From Entomospira culicis (GTDB lineage Bacteria; Spirochaetota; Spirochaetia; WRBN01): a stretch of DNA of 64,000 nucleotides. Of the stretch, positions 35,758 to 43,279 are shown piece by piece. The position numbers were made by a program, and so were the translations under genes. Below the pieces are notes generated by a model. That model ran no database searches. It worked only from the letters and a program-made list of their open reading frames with translations, and was not told the DNA's origin. Numbering within the stretch: the first letter of the stretch is position 1; each line of letters starts with the position of its first letter. The stretch is from contig NZ_CP118181.1 in assembly GCF_028748145.1 (NCBI RefSeq), positions 441,433 through 505,432 of the forward strand. The letters are read 5' to 3'.

Positions 35758-36489
35758 TTACGATAAGATCGCTTTTATCGTCTGATTTTGTCCTGCCGAG
35801 AAGAGATGCGGTAGCCATAACCCCGTTGCCTGAGGCGAGGGTGGAAGGAGAATCTTCTCTTTAAGAGCTAAGCGAAAGAGCGCTTGGTGGCTATCGATGG
35901 AGGTCTGGTTGTAGGTGAAGTAGGCGTGATGTTGGCTAAAATTGGTGGAGGTTATTGGGGTGATTTCTGGGGTGAAATTTAGCAAGTGCGTTAGCATACG
36001 CAAGAGTGTCCGCGCTAAATAGGCAGGTAAAATTTCTGCGGTGGGAAGTTCGTTTTTGGCATTTTTATCGATAAGCAGATAGCACGCATAGCCAGAGAGC
36101 GGAAGTGCCAATTGCGCGATGGTGCAATCCTTTGGTAGAGGGATACCCGCACGTAAGAGATAATATCCTTTGGGGTGATGATGCCAAGGTTCATGCATGC
36201 AGAGCGCGCGGTGGGGGGCAATGTGTACCGCGTGAGCATCGAATGTTATTTGAATGGCTTGGATAGCGCGTTGGTGCCAATGCGAGGGATAGGGGTGAAT
36301 GAAGGTTTGGGCGAGGGCGTTTTTGGCGACAGTCAGTAGTCCTGCTGGTTGATGTCCCTGAAGAATAGTGGCATTATTCAGCCAGAGATCGAGGAGGCGT
36401 TCGCCGTTTTGGGTATACAGATAGCCCCCACGCGATCGACGGATGGGAGGCAGTTCGCTTAATAGATGTAAAGAGCTAGCATCGTTCAT
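35758..36489 (-). CDS. Shrunken class-III aminotransferase-like protein (GSAM-like), probably not an aminotransferase
   Basis: A protein of 243 aa. Residues 15-45 ('RSRGGYLYTQNGERLLDLWL') match the N-terminal strand of glutamate-1-semialdehyde/class-III aminotransferases. The C-terminal 'LFRLALKEKILLPPSPQATGLWLPH' matches their end. The middle, which should hold the PLP-contacting Asp and the Lys, is replaced by about 150 unrelated residues rich in His, Ala and Leu. No PLP lysine context is visible. It may be a decayed paralogue or a repurposed scaffold. The start is placed at 36489 because a promoter -10 ends 7 nt upstream. Confidence 0.6.
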   Translation of the reverse strand: MNDASSLHLLSELPPIRRSRGGYLYTQNGERLLDLWLNNATILQGHQPAGLLTVAKNALAQTFIHPYPSHWHQRAIQAIQITFDAHAVHIAPHRALCMHEPWHHHPKGYYLLRAGIPLPKDCTIAQLALPLSGYACYLLIDKNAKNELPTAEILPAYLARTLLRMLTHLLNFTPEITPITSTNFSQHHAYFTYNQTSIDSHQALFRLALKEKILLPPSPQATGLWLPHLFSAGQNQTIKAILS

Positions 36490-36496
36490 GCTCTTC

Positions 36497-36525
36497 AGCA
36501 TAGCAAAAAGAGCAAAAAAAGGCAA
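36497..36525 (-). promoter_or_regulatory. Promoter abutting the aminotransferase-like gene (leaderless)
   Basis: Minus strand: TTGCCT (36525-36520), 17-nt spacer, TATGCT (36502-36497), then 7 nt to the ATG at 36489. Confidence 0.6.
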
Positions 36526-36554
36526 GGGTTGATCGATTTTTGCGAAGTTAGCTA

Positions 36555-36583
36555 TTGACAAAATTTTTAGGGTGTGCTATGAT
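36555..36583 (+). promoter_or_regulatory. Promoter of tRNA-Asn
   Basis: TTGACA (36555-36560), 17-nt spacer, TATGAT (36578-36583), 17 nt before the tRNA. Near-perfect consensus. Confidence 0.9.
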
Positions 36584-36600
36584 AGGGAACATAAGGATAT

Positions 36601-36673
36601 TCCTCCTTAGCTCAGTTGGTAGAGCAAAGGACTGTTAATCCTTGGGTCGTTGGTTCGAGTCCAACAGGAGGAG
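36601..36673 (+). tRNA. tRNA-Asn (GTT)
   Basis: 73-nt cloverleaf. Acceptor 36601-36607 pairs with 36666-36672, anticodon loop CTGTTAA gives GTT, discriminator G, no encoded CCA. Confidence 0.97.
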
Positions 36674-36676
36674 TAG

Positions 36677-36708
36677 AAAAGAGTTCTTGCAATAAGAACT
36701 CTTTTTTT
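36677..36708. terminator. Bidirectional terminator between tRNA-Asn and slyD
   Basis: A 12-bp stem (36677-36688 with 36694-36705), 5-nt loop, T run on the right and A run on the left, placed between converging genes. Confidence 0.92.
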
Positions 36709-36714
36709 ATTTGC

Positions 36715-37215
36715 TTAGTTGTCGTGATGGTGATGTTCATCGCCTTCAAAGTGCAGATGCCCATGTTCAAGCTCTTCGTCGGTGGCGGTACGCACCTCTT
36801 TTACCTCAATATCAAAGGTAAGCGTCTTACCGGCATAGGGGTGGTTGCCATCCAGGGTAACGGTTTCGTCGCCTAGCTCGCTAATGCGCCAGACGATGGT
36901 GCCTGCTTCGTCGGCTTCGCCCTCGTCCATCACAAATTCCATATTGAGACTTAAATCTTGTCCATGAAAGTCGTCGATGGGTACCTGAATGATGAGGCTC
37001 TCGTCGTGATGCCCAAAGGCCTCTTCTGGGGAGAGCACGATGGTGGTGGTGTAACCGGCCTCTTTTTGATCGAGGGCAGCCTCAAAACCGGGGAGCGTGG
37101 TTCCGCTACCGTGAATGTAGCCGACATGTTCATTGGCGTTCGACTCTAAGAGCGTGCCGTGTTCGTCCTTAATGCTGTAGTTAAAGATTACAGCACTATT
37201 GTGAGAAATTTTCAT
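36715..37215 (-). CDS. slyD: SlyD-like FKBP peptidyl-prolyl isomerase
   Basis: Cytosolic prolyl isomerase and chaperone of 166 aa. The FKBP half-domains 'VIFNYSIKDEHGTLLES', 'GSGTTLPGFEAALDQKEAG' and 'PEEAFGHHDESLI' flank an insert-in-flap domain (about residues 70-120). 'GNHPYAGKTLTFDIEV' completes the fold. The tail 'LEHGHLHFEGDEHHHHDN' is His-rich and should bind nickel or other metals, as in SlyD proteins that serve metallocentre assembly. GGAGG precedes the ATG at 37215. Confidence 0.95.
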   Translation of the reverse strand: MKISHNSAVIFNYSIKDEHGTLLESNANEHVGYIHGSGTTLPGFEAALDQKEAGYTTTIVLSPEEAFGHHDESLIIQVPIDDFHGQDLSLNMEFVMDEGEADEAGTIVWRISELGDETVTLDGNHPYAGKTLTFDIEVKEVRTATDEELEHGHLHFEGDEHHHHDN

Positions 37216-37263
37216 GGTATATCCTCCAAGGAGATATTTTTATCTTAAACATACACCTTTTGA

Positions 37264-38070
37264 TCAATTTAATCCATCGGGTGATTGCTTATCTTCTTTG
37301 TTTGGGGAGCTTTTGAGGCTCTCTTTGGGCTTCATGTGGGTGAGCTGGCGCATCATTTTTTCTAAGAAGATCGCCTCTTTTTGCGAGAGTTGTGCGCGCG
37401 CGATGATCGCGTGCCAAAAGTTAAAGAGATGGCGCTCGCCGTTCTCTCTGGAGATGGCGAAGAAGCCAATGCTGTCGAGTTGATTGGTGATGGTTTGGGC
37501 TAACTGTTGCGTTTCGGGCGCGCTAATGGGGTGAAAGTGAATATGCGTCGCGCAGTTGTGTTGATAGAGCTCATAGCAGACAAGCTGTACGGCCTGCGCG
37601 AGATTGAGGCTGGGGTATTGATCGCTGGTGGGGATGTAGAGAAGCTGATGGGCAAGGTCGACCTCTTCTTCATTGAGACCATTTTTCTCGTTGCCAAAGA
37701 GAATCGCCACGTGGCTATTGGCGTACTGCGGGAGATTTTGCGCAAATTCCTTGGCAGTGAGGCTAAAAAATTTACGATTTTTACCCAACCGTCGGCTGGT
37801 GGCCACCACAAGGGTCATGTCGGCAAGCGCTTGGGGCAGAGTGGCGAAGTGTTGGGCGTTTTCATAGATATCAAATGCGCTCAAACTCCACGTGCGGATA
37901 GCGGTTAAGTCCTCAGGACTCTGCATATCGACAATGCGAAGACGGTGCACGCCCATCGCTTTCATCGCTCGGCAGATGGCGCCAATGTTGGCTTGCCCTT
38001 CGGGTCGTACTAAAACAATGGTAATATTCTCTAAAACAGTTACATATTTTGCACAAGACATAGCTATCAT
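37264..38070 (-). CDS. trmJ: SPOUT-family RNA 2'-O-methyltransferase (TrmJ-like)
   Basis: A TrmH/SPOUT methyltransferase of 268 aa. It has 'VLVRPEGQANIGAICRAMKAMG' (motif 1), 'AILFGNEKNGLNEEEVDL' (motif 2) and 'YPSLNLAQAVQLVCYEL' (motif 3). The N-terminus and 'SSLNL/PSLNL' pattern fit TrmJ, which methylates tRNA position 32. The C-terminal 80 residues are helical. The frame stays open to 38316, but similarity begins only near 38070. No ribosome site; TTGCGC/17/TAAAAT ends 8 nt before ATG 38070. ATG 38061 is the alternative start. Confidence 0.88.
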   Translation of the reverse strand: MIAMSCAKYVTVLENITIVLVRPEGQANIGAICRAMKAMGVHRLRIVDMQSPEDLTAIRTWSLSAFDIYENAQHFATLPQALADMTLVVATSRRLGKNRKFFSLTAKEFAQNLPQYANSHVAILFGNEKNGLNEEEVDLAHQLLYIPTSDQYPSLNLAQAVQLVCYELYQHNCATHIHFHPISAPETQQLAQTITNQLDSIGFFAISRENGERHLFNFWHAIIARAQLSQKEAIFLEKMMRQLTHMKPKESLKSSPNKEDKQSPDGLN

Positions 38071-38078
38071 CGTACCAT

Positions 38079-38107
38079 ATTTTATGGCTTTAGGCAAGAT
38101 AGCGCAA
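38079..38107 (-). promoter_or_regulatory. Promoter abutting trmJ (leaderless)
   Basis: Minus strand: TTGCGC (38107-38102), 17-nt spacer, TAAAAT (38084-38079), then 8 nt to ATG 38070. Back to back with the lepB promoter. Confidence 0.55.
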
Positions 38108-38128
38108 GGCTTTTTCGCAAGAGGACTC

Positions 38129-38157
38129 TTGTCAAAAGTGCGTGGTTGTGGTATGAT
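38129..38157 (+). promoter_or_regulatory. Promoter abutting lepB (leaderless)
   Basis: TTGTCA (38129-38134), 17-nt spacer, TATGAT (38152-38157), then 7 nt to the ATG at 38165. Confidence 0.75.
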
Positions 38158-38164
38158 TTGACGC

Positions 38165-39169
38165 ATGAGTGTGGACAAAGAAGATAAACTAGGCGATTTT
38201 TTACTAGAGAAGACCGAGAAAATGTTAACATGGCGCAAGCGACATAAAATGTTGTCGCGTGAGCGATCACGGCGTAAAGGGTTTTTCCTTGATCTCCTTA
38301 CAAGTATCCCCAGCACCTTATTGATTGTCTTTTTACTTAATTTATACGTGATTCAAGCCTATGTGATTCCCTCAGAGTCGATGAACACAACGTTGCTCCC
38401 AGATGATCGTATTTTTGTCGACAAATTCCATTATGGTCCTGAAATTTGGCTTGGGGTGGACAAACATTTGCCTGCCATTAATCCTGTGGTGCGTGGACAG
38501 ATCATCACGTTCCCCAATCCCGATTATGAGAGCAAAGGGGTTATCTTTGAGACACTACGTCGATTCCTCTTTTATATTTCTTTAACTTCTGTAGACATCG
38601 GGCGTGATGCACAAGGCAATCCGCCTATTGATCTTTTGATTAAGCGTGCTGTCGGCTACAACGGTGATCGCCTAATTTTCCGTGATGGGGAACTCTTCAT
38701 TAAGGGCGAAGGTGAGAGCTTTGAGCTTCCTGAACACTTCTTTCAACGGGTCAATAACATCTCCTATTATACGCAACGTGGGTACACACAAGATAATAGC
38801 GAACTGGTTGCCAAGCTCGCGGAGTATTCGATCTATCGCGATTTACGCTTAACCCTACCCGCTCATTTAGAGCGATTTGAAGAATTTTCTCAAGAGCGCA
38901 CCCGTTATTTAGGGCGCATCACGCAAGGCAATCCTTTTCCTAGGAGTTTAGCCAGCATGATGATTTATGCAAACCGTCAAGAGAAGTTGGATGATTACTA
39001 CCGCCATAATCGTGGGATCTATGTCCCACATGGCTATGTTTTGCCCTTGGGCGATAATCGCGACAACTCTTTAGATGGGCGCTACTTTGGGGTTATTCCA
39101 CAAAAAATAGTACAAGGTAGGGCATTTTTACGTATGTGGCCTTGGGATAGAATAGGTGGAATTCACTAA
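38165..39169 (+). CDS. lepB: Signal peptidase I
   Basis: Removes signal peptides on the outer face of the inner membrane. 334 aa. One membrane anchor (about residues 45-65), catalytic Ser72 in 'IPSESMNTTLLPDDR', catalytic Lys160 in 'LIKRAVGYNGDRL', and box E 'LPLGDNRDNSLDGRYFG' near the end. Between boxes D and E lies an insertion of about 100 residues, mostly helical and charged (about 180-285). No ribosome site precedes the ATG; a near-consensus promoter ends 7 nt upstream. A second SPase-like gene follows after 5 nt. Confidence 0.95.
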   Translation: MSVDKEDKLGDFLLEKTEKMLTWRKRHKMLSRERSRRKGFFLDLLTSIPSTLLIVFLLNLYVIQAYVIPSESMNTTLLPDDRIFVDKFHYGPEIWLGVDKHLPAINPVVRGQIITFPNPDYESKGVIFETLRRFLFYISLTSVDIGRDAQGNPPIDLLIKRAVGYNGDRLIFRDGELFIKGEGESFELPEHFFQRVNNISYYTQRGYTQDNSELVAKLAEYSIYRDLRLTLPAHLERFEEFSQERTRYLGRITQGNPFPRSLASMMIYANRQEKLDDYYRHNRGIYVPHGYVLPLGDNRDNSLDGRYFGVIPQKIVQGRAFLRMWPWDRIGGIH

Positions 39170-39174
39170 ACACC

Positions 39175-39900
39175 ATGAGAAAGAAGGTTAAATTTCGCAA
39201 ACATTCGTATCAACAAACTCGCGCGATGATAAAGCAGATCTTTCGCTATGTACTCTTTATTTTTCTTTTGATTGCGCTTTTAACCTTTACAAAGTTTGCT
39301 CTCGTGGCCACTTATCGGGTTGAAGCGGAGGGGATGTCGCCCTATTATCCTAAGGGTAGTATGGTGATGGCAAATGCCTTTGGCTTAAGTGATTTTTATG
39401 ATCATTTACCTCTTAATAAAGAGATTAAGCGAGGGCACGTTGTCTTATTGCAAACGCATCAGGAGAAGGAGGAGCAATCATGGCTAGGGTACTTGTTCAA
39501 TCCGGGGTTACGCTTTATTTCGGGTAATTTTTTCTGGATTAAGAGTAAAAAAGAGCGCAGTGGCATTCCCCATCTCATGATGAAGCGCGTGATTGCCCTG
39601 CCGGGGGATCGGATTCGGCTAGAGGGCAATGAGGTCTTTGTCCAGACTCCCTCGCACACCTTTTTTGTGAGCGAATTTGAGGCCTCATCGTTACAATATG
39701 AGATTACAACGCCCTTGCGTCGAGAAGATTGGTTGCCCTTCTCGCCTTTCTCGGGTGATTTGGTTGAGTATCTCCTAGGCGAGGATGAATACTTTGTTCT
39801 AGGCGATAACCGTACGCTTATTAACGATAGCCGCAATTTTGGTCTCATCACAAAACGCGACATCCATGCGGTGGTACTCTTTAAGTACTTGGGTCGGTAG
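39175..39900 (+). CDS. Signal peptidase I-like protein lacking the usual catalytic serine
   Basis: A protein of 241 aa with an N-terminal anchor (about residues 22-42). The position of the catalytic Ser-Met pair reads Gly53-Met54 in 'RVEAEGMSPYYPKG'; the next residue is Ser55. The Lys box is kept ('LMMKRVIALPGDRIRL', Lys137), as is box E ('LGDNRTLINDSRNFGLI'). It is therefore either an inactive partner of the upstream enzyme, an enzyme using Ser55 with a shifted register, or something with a new role. It is 5 nt after lepB and surely co-transcribed. Confidence 0.85.
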   Translation: MRKKVKFRKHSYQQTRAMIKQIFRYVLFIFLLIALLTFTKFALVATYRVEAEGMSPYYPKGSMVMANAFGLSDFYDHLPLNKEIKRGHVVLLQTHQEKEEQSWLGYLFNPGLRFISGNFFWIKSKKERSGIPHLMMKRVIALPGDRIRLEGNEVFVQTPSHTFFVSEFEASSLQYEITTPLRREDWLPFSPFSGDLVEYLLGEDEYFVLGDNRTLINDSRNFGLITKRDIHAVVLFKYLGR

Positions 39901-39930
39901 AACAACTTCCTGCTAATATAAAATACGCCC

Positions 39931-39959
39931 TTGTCAAAGAGCAAGACTCTAGCTATAAT
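39931..39959 (+). promoter_or_regulatory. Promoter abutting alaS (leaderless)
   Basis: TTGTCA (39931-39936), 17-nt spacer, TATAAT (39954-39959), then 6 nt to the ATG at 39966. The expected +1 coincides with the A of ATG. Confidence 0.85.
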
Positions 39960-39965
39960 ATAGTT

Positions 39966-41762
39966 ATGAATGCAGAGAAATTACGAAGATTATTTATTGG
40001 CTTTTTTACACAGCATGATCATGTGGAGATTTCTGGTCGATCGGTAATACCGGAAAACGATCCCACAGTGCTTTTTACCACGGCGGGCATGCATCCATTG
40101 GTGCCCTATCTTCTGGGTGAGCCTCATCCTTCGGGGCGACGTTTGACCGATGTGCAAAAGTGTATCCGCACAGGCGATATTGAGAGTGTTGGTGATGCGC
40201 ATCACTTAACGTTTTTTGAGATGCTGGGCAACTGGAGCTTAGGCGACTACTTTAAATCAGAGATGATTGCGATGAGCTATCAATTTTTAACCTCGCCAGA
40301 TTACTTGGGTATCGACCCTTCTCGGTTGCATGTTACGGTGTTTGCCGGCGATGATGAGGTTCCCCGTGATGAGGAGTCGGCGCGCTTATGGCAAGAGATG
40401 GGCATCGCTCCTGAGCGTATCTACTTTTTAGGACGCGAGGATAATTGGTGGGGACCCGCCGGACAGACCGGCCCTTGTGGGCCTGATAGCGAGATGTTTT
40501 TAGATACCGAAAAAGAGCCCTGTAGCGCCGAGTGTCGACCGGGTTGTAGTTGTGGCAAGTACATTGAGATTTGGAACGATGTCTTTATGGAGTACGACAA
40601 GCAAGAGGATGGATCTTATCTTCCTTTAAAGATGAAAAATATCGATACAGGCATGGGTTTGGAGCGTACCCTCTGTCTCTTGTTGGGTAAAAAAAATGTC
40701 TACGATACCGAACTCTTTCAACCGATTATCCAGAAAATTGAAGAGATTTCGGGTCATCGCTATACTGGCGAAGAGAGCGAAGAGACGACGAAAGCCTTTC
40801 GTGTGATCGCCGATCATATTAAAACCGCTACTATGATTATGAGTGATGAGCGTGGCATTCGCCCAAGCAATGTGGGGCAGGGGTATATCTTGCGCCGTTT
40901 GATTCGTCGTGCGGTTCGATTTGGGCGGAAACTGGGCATTGAGGTATCATTTTTGCCACAGCTTGCCGATGTCGTGCTAGATATTTATCGAAATAGTTAC
41001 CCAGAAATGCAAGATAAGCGTAATTTTTTGCATGACGAGTTACGCTTAGAAGAAGAACAATTTAGTCGCACACTGATGCAAGGCGAGCGTGAATTTCTCA
41101 AAATGTTGCCCTCTTTATTGAAAAATCCGCAAAAGATGATGAGTGGTCGCTTGGCCTTTAAGCTCTACGATACCTATGGGTTTCCGATTGAGTTGACCGA
41201 GGAGTTAGCGCGCGAGCATGGCTTAGGTGTCGATCGTACAGAGTTTGATGCGGCCTTTGCCAAGCATCAAGAGGCAAGTAAAGCGGGCGCGGATAAGCTC
41301 TTTAAGGGTGGTTTGGCGGATGATAGCATGGCCAGCACGCGTTATCATACGGCGACACACTTACTGAATGAGGCATTACGGCGTGTCTTGGGCGATGGCG
41401 TGCATCAGGCGGGTAGTAATATTACGCCAGAGCGTTTACGTTTCGATTTTAACTGGAATGATAAGTTAAGCGAAGAGCAAATCGTACAAGTAGAGGCGTT
41501 GGTGAATGCACAAATTGAGGCGAATTTACCTATTGGGTTTGAAGTGATGTCGATTGAAGAGGCAAAAAATATCGGCGCACAGGCAATGTTTGAAGGTCGT
41601 TATGATGAAAAGGTGAAGGTCTACCGCATGGGCGACTTTTCCGTTGAGGTCTGTGGTGGGCCACATGTGGAACATACTGGCGAGTTAGGCAAATTCAAAA
41701 TTGTCAAGGAGCAATCCAGTAGCCGTGGGGTGCGACGCATCAAAGCGATTTTAGTGGATTAA
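39966..41762 (+). CDS. alaS: Alanyl-tRNA synthetase, short form
   Basis: Class II synthetase of 598 aa. The catalytic domain has 'FTTAGMHPLVPYLLG' and 'DAHHLTFFEMLGNWSLGDYF'. The tRNA-recognition helices follow, then the editing domain with 'HTATHLLNEAL' (about residues 460-470) and 'VCGGPHVEHTGELG' (about 560). The protein stops right after editing. The C-terminal DHHA1/C-Ala domain of the usual 870-residue enzyme is absent, as in other spirochaetes that I recall with enzymes near 600 aa. An extra Cys-rich stretch 'CSAECRPGCSCG' lies near residue 186. It is predicted to be leaderless. Confidence 0.97.
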   Translation: MNAEKLRRLFIGFFTQHDHVEISGRSVIPENDPTVLFTTAGMHPLVPYLLGEPHPSGRRLTDVQKCIRTGDIESVGDAHHLTFFEMLGNWSLGDYFKSEMIAMSYQFLTSPDYLGIDPSRLHVTVFAGDDEVPRDEESARLWQEMGIAPERIYFLGREDNWWGPAGQTGPCGPDSEMFLDTEKEPCSAECRPGCSCGKYIEIWNDVFMEYDKQEDGSYLPLKMKNIDTGMGLERTLCLLLGKKNVYDTELFQPIIQKIEEISGHRYTGEESEETTKAFRVIADHIKTATMIMSDERGIRPSNVGQGYILRRLIRRAVRFGRKLGIEVSFLPQLADVVLDIYRNSYPEMQDKRNFLHDELRLEEEQFSRTLMQGEREFLKMLPSLLKNPQKMMSGRLAFKLYDTYGFPIELTEELAREHGLGVDRTEFDAAFAKHQEASKAGADKLFKGGLADDSMASTRYHTATHLLNEALRRVLGDGVHQAGSNITPERLRFDFNWNDKLSEEQIVQVEALVNAQIEANLPIGFEVMSIEEAKNIGAQAMFEGRYDEKVKVYRMGDFSVEVCGGPHVEHTGELGKFKIVKEQSSSRGVRRIKAILVD

Positions 41763-41765
41763 TCA

Positions 41766-41796
41766 AAAGAGACCGCATTTGCGGTCTCTTTCTTTA
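41766..41796. terminator. Terminator between alaS and fba
   Basis: A 12-bp near-perfect stem (41766-41777 with 41780-41791) followed by a T-rich tail, between converging genes. Confidence 0.92.
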
Positions 41797-41814
41797 TATA
41801 GACGCGTAAAAAAT

Positions 41815-42813
41815 TTACGCTTTTCCTGCGGAACCAAGAACGTTTTGATTCTTGTACATGTAGAGTTTTTTGAGCTCATCACGTGCAGGCCCGAGGTATT
41901 TGCGCGGATCGAATTCGGATGGTTGCTCGGCGAAAACCTTACGGATCATCGCAGTCATAGCAAGGCGACCGTCGGAATCGATGTTGATTTTACAGACAGC
42001 GCTAGCAGCGGCACGGCGAAGTTGTTCTTCTGGAATACCAACGGCATCAGGCACTTTGCCACCGAATTGCTCGATGATGCGTACGTACTCCATGGGTACG
42101 CTAGAAGATCCGTGAAGAACGATAGGGAAACCAGGAAGACGCTTTTCGATCTCTTCGAGAATGTCGAAGCGGAGTTCTGGTGGAACCAAGACGCCATCGG
42201 CATTGCGGGTACATTGATCGGGGGTGAATTTGGTGGCACCATGACTGGTTCCAATCGAGATAGCAAGACTATCAACACCGGTACGCTTGACGAAATCTTC
42301 GACTTCATCGGGCTCGGTGTAGGTGTGATGCTCGGCAACCACGTCATCTTCGATACCAGCAAGGATACCAAGCTCACCTTCAACGGTTACGTAGTGCTCT
42401 TGACTATGAGCAAAATCAACCACTTGCTTGGTCAGTGCAACGTTCTCTTCGTAAGGAAGGTGGCTACCATCGATCATAACGGACGAGAAGCCAGACTCGA
42501 TACACTCTTTGCAGAGCGCCAAGCTGTCGCCATGGTCTAGGTGAAGGACGATAGGGATATCGTATCCGAGCTCTTTAGCATATTCGGTGGCACCTTTAGC
42601 CATGTTGCGAAGCAAGGTCGCGTTGGCATACTTGCGTGCACCCGAAGAAACTTGTAAAATGACGGGACTCTTGGTCTCGACACAGGCTTGAACGATGGCT
42701 TGAAGTTGTTCTAGATTATTGAAGTTGTAGGCAGGAATCGCATACTTGCCAGCCATGGCTTTAGCGAATAGGTCTTTGGTGTTTACCAAACCTAAATCTT
42801 TGTAACTAACCAT
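41815..42813 (-). CDS. fba: Class II fructose-bisphosphate aldolase
   Basis: Zinc-dependent glycolytic aldolase of 332 aa. 'AIPAYNFNNLEQLQAIVQA' at the N-terminus, 'IPIVLHLDHGDS' with the catalytic Asp and zinc-binding His, 'SVMIDGSHLPYEENV', and 'VEGELGILAGIEDD' with a zinc ligand Glu. 'SIGTSHGATKF' supplies another His, and 'VLHGSSSVP' with a further His follows. Codon use is uniform, as for a highly expressed gene. An AGGAG site precedes the ATG. A small stem-loop (about 42846-42864) lies in its leader. Confidence 0.97.
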   Translation of the reverse strand: MVSYKDLGLVNTKDLFAKAMAGKYAIPAYNFNNLEQLQAIVQACVETKSPVILQVSSGARKYANATLLRNMAKGATEYAKELGYDIPIVLHLDHGDSLALCKECIESGFSSVMIDGSHLPYEENVALTKQVVDFAHSQEHYVTVEGELGILAGIEDDVVAEHHTYTEPDEVEDFVKRTGVDSLAISIGTSHGATKFTPDQCTRNADGVLVPPELRFDILEEIEKRLPGFPIVLHGSSSVPMEYVRIIEQFGGKVPDAVGIPEEQLRRAAASAVCKINIDSDGRLAMTAMIRKVFAEQPSEFDPRKYLGPARDELKKLYMYKNQNVLGSAGKA

Positions 42814-42872
42814 ATATTGACTCTCCTAAAAAATACATATTGGCTCTCGCTGCGAGCGCCTAAATTAATTAT

Positions 42873-42878
42873 ACAATA
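42873..42878 (-). promoter_or_regulatory. Probable -10 box of fba
   Basis: TATAAT on the minus strand about 60 nt before the start. The -35 region is weak, so only the -10 is called. Between it and the gene, 42846-42864 can fold into a short GC-rich hairpin. Confidence 0.5.
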
Positions 42879-42957
42879 TTTCGAAGAAAATAGCACTAGG
42901 TCCGCGCTTAAATATATTGAATTTACCATAAATTTTCTCAAAAGCTAATAAATTGAG

Positions 42958-42986
42958 TTGTAGTTTTTTGAAAAATGTGCTACTCT
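42958..42986 (+). promoter_or_regulatory. Candidate promoter of the histone-like gene
   Basis: TTGTAG (42958-42963), 17-nt spacer, TACTCT (42981-42986), with a leader of about 70 nt ending in AGGAAGG before ATG 43061. Confidence 0.45.
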
Positions 42987-43060
42987 AAACCAGAAAAGAC
43001 CGACTAGCAATAGTTGGTTGGTTATTTTAGCATAATGAAGCTTTGTAGGAAGGTAAACGT

Positions 43061-43255
43061 ATGGAAGATGAAAACAAAGAAGCTCTCGTGGTTCGTTCTA
43101 AAGTGAAGAGCTATATAAAAGAGAAGAGCGATGGGATGAAGTGCTCGGAGAAGGTGATCGATATCTTGTCTGACCGCGTAAGGGAGCTTTGTGATGCTGC
43201 CATCGAGAATGCCAAGCGCGACAAGCGTAAGACGGTACAAGAGAAGGATTTTTAG
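43061..43255 (+). CDS. Bacterial histone-fold protein (single, compact histone)
   Basis: A protein of 64 aa. The layout fits a histone fold: helix 1 'VVRSKVKSYIKEK' (residues 10-22), the long helix 2 from 'CSEKVIDILSDRV' through 'CDAAIENAKRDK' (about 28-54), then the loop-strand 'KRKTVQEKDF'. That last part is the Arg-Lys-Thr-Val...Asp signature of archaeal histones. It ends right there, so helix 3 is reduced or missing, as in the dimeric bacterial histone HBb of Bdellovibrio and its relatives. The charge is basic near the ends. It would bind DNA as a dimer. AGGAAGG precedes the ATG, and the gene stands alone with its own terminator between the glycolytic genes fba and gap. Confidence 0.85.
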   Translation: MEDENKEALVVRSKVKSYIKEKSDGMKCSEKVIDILSDRVRELCDAAIENAKRDKRKTVQEKDF

Positions 43256-43279
43256 GATTCTTTTTTGTGTTTTAGAAAG

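Noticed and set aside
41779-42540. A long open frame antisense to fba, and a similar one antisense to gap (43453-44100)
   Set aside because: Both lie opposite highly biased glycolytic genes; the frames are by-products of codon use.
43061-43255. The small basic protein as an HU/IHF homologue
   Set aside because: It lacks the beta-arm and the Gly-Phe-Gly...Arg-Asn-Pro motifs of HU; helix lengths and the Arg-Lys-Thr-Val loop fit a histone fold instead.
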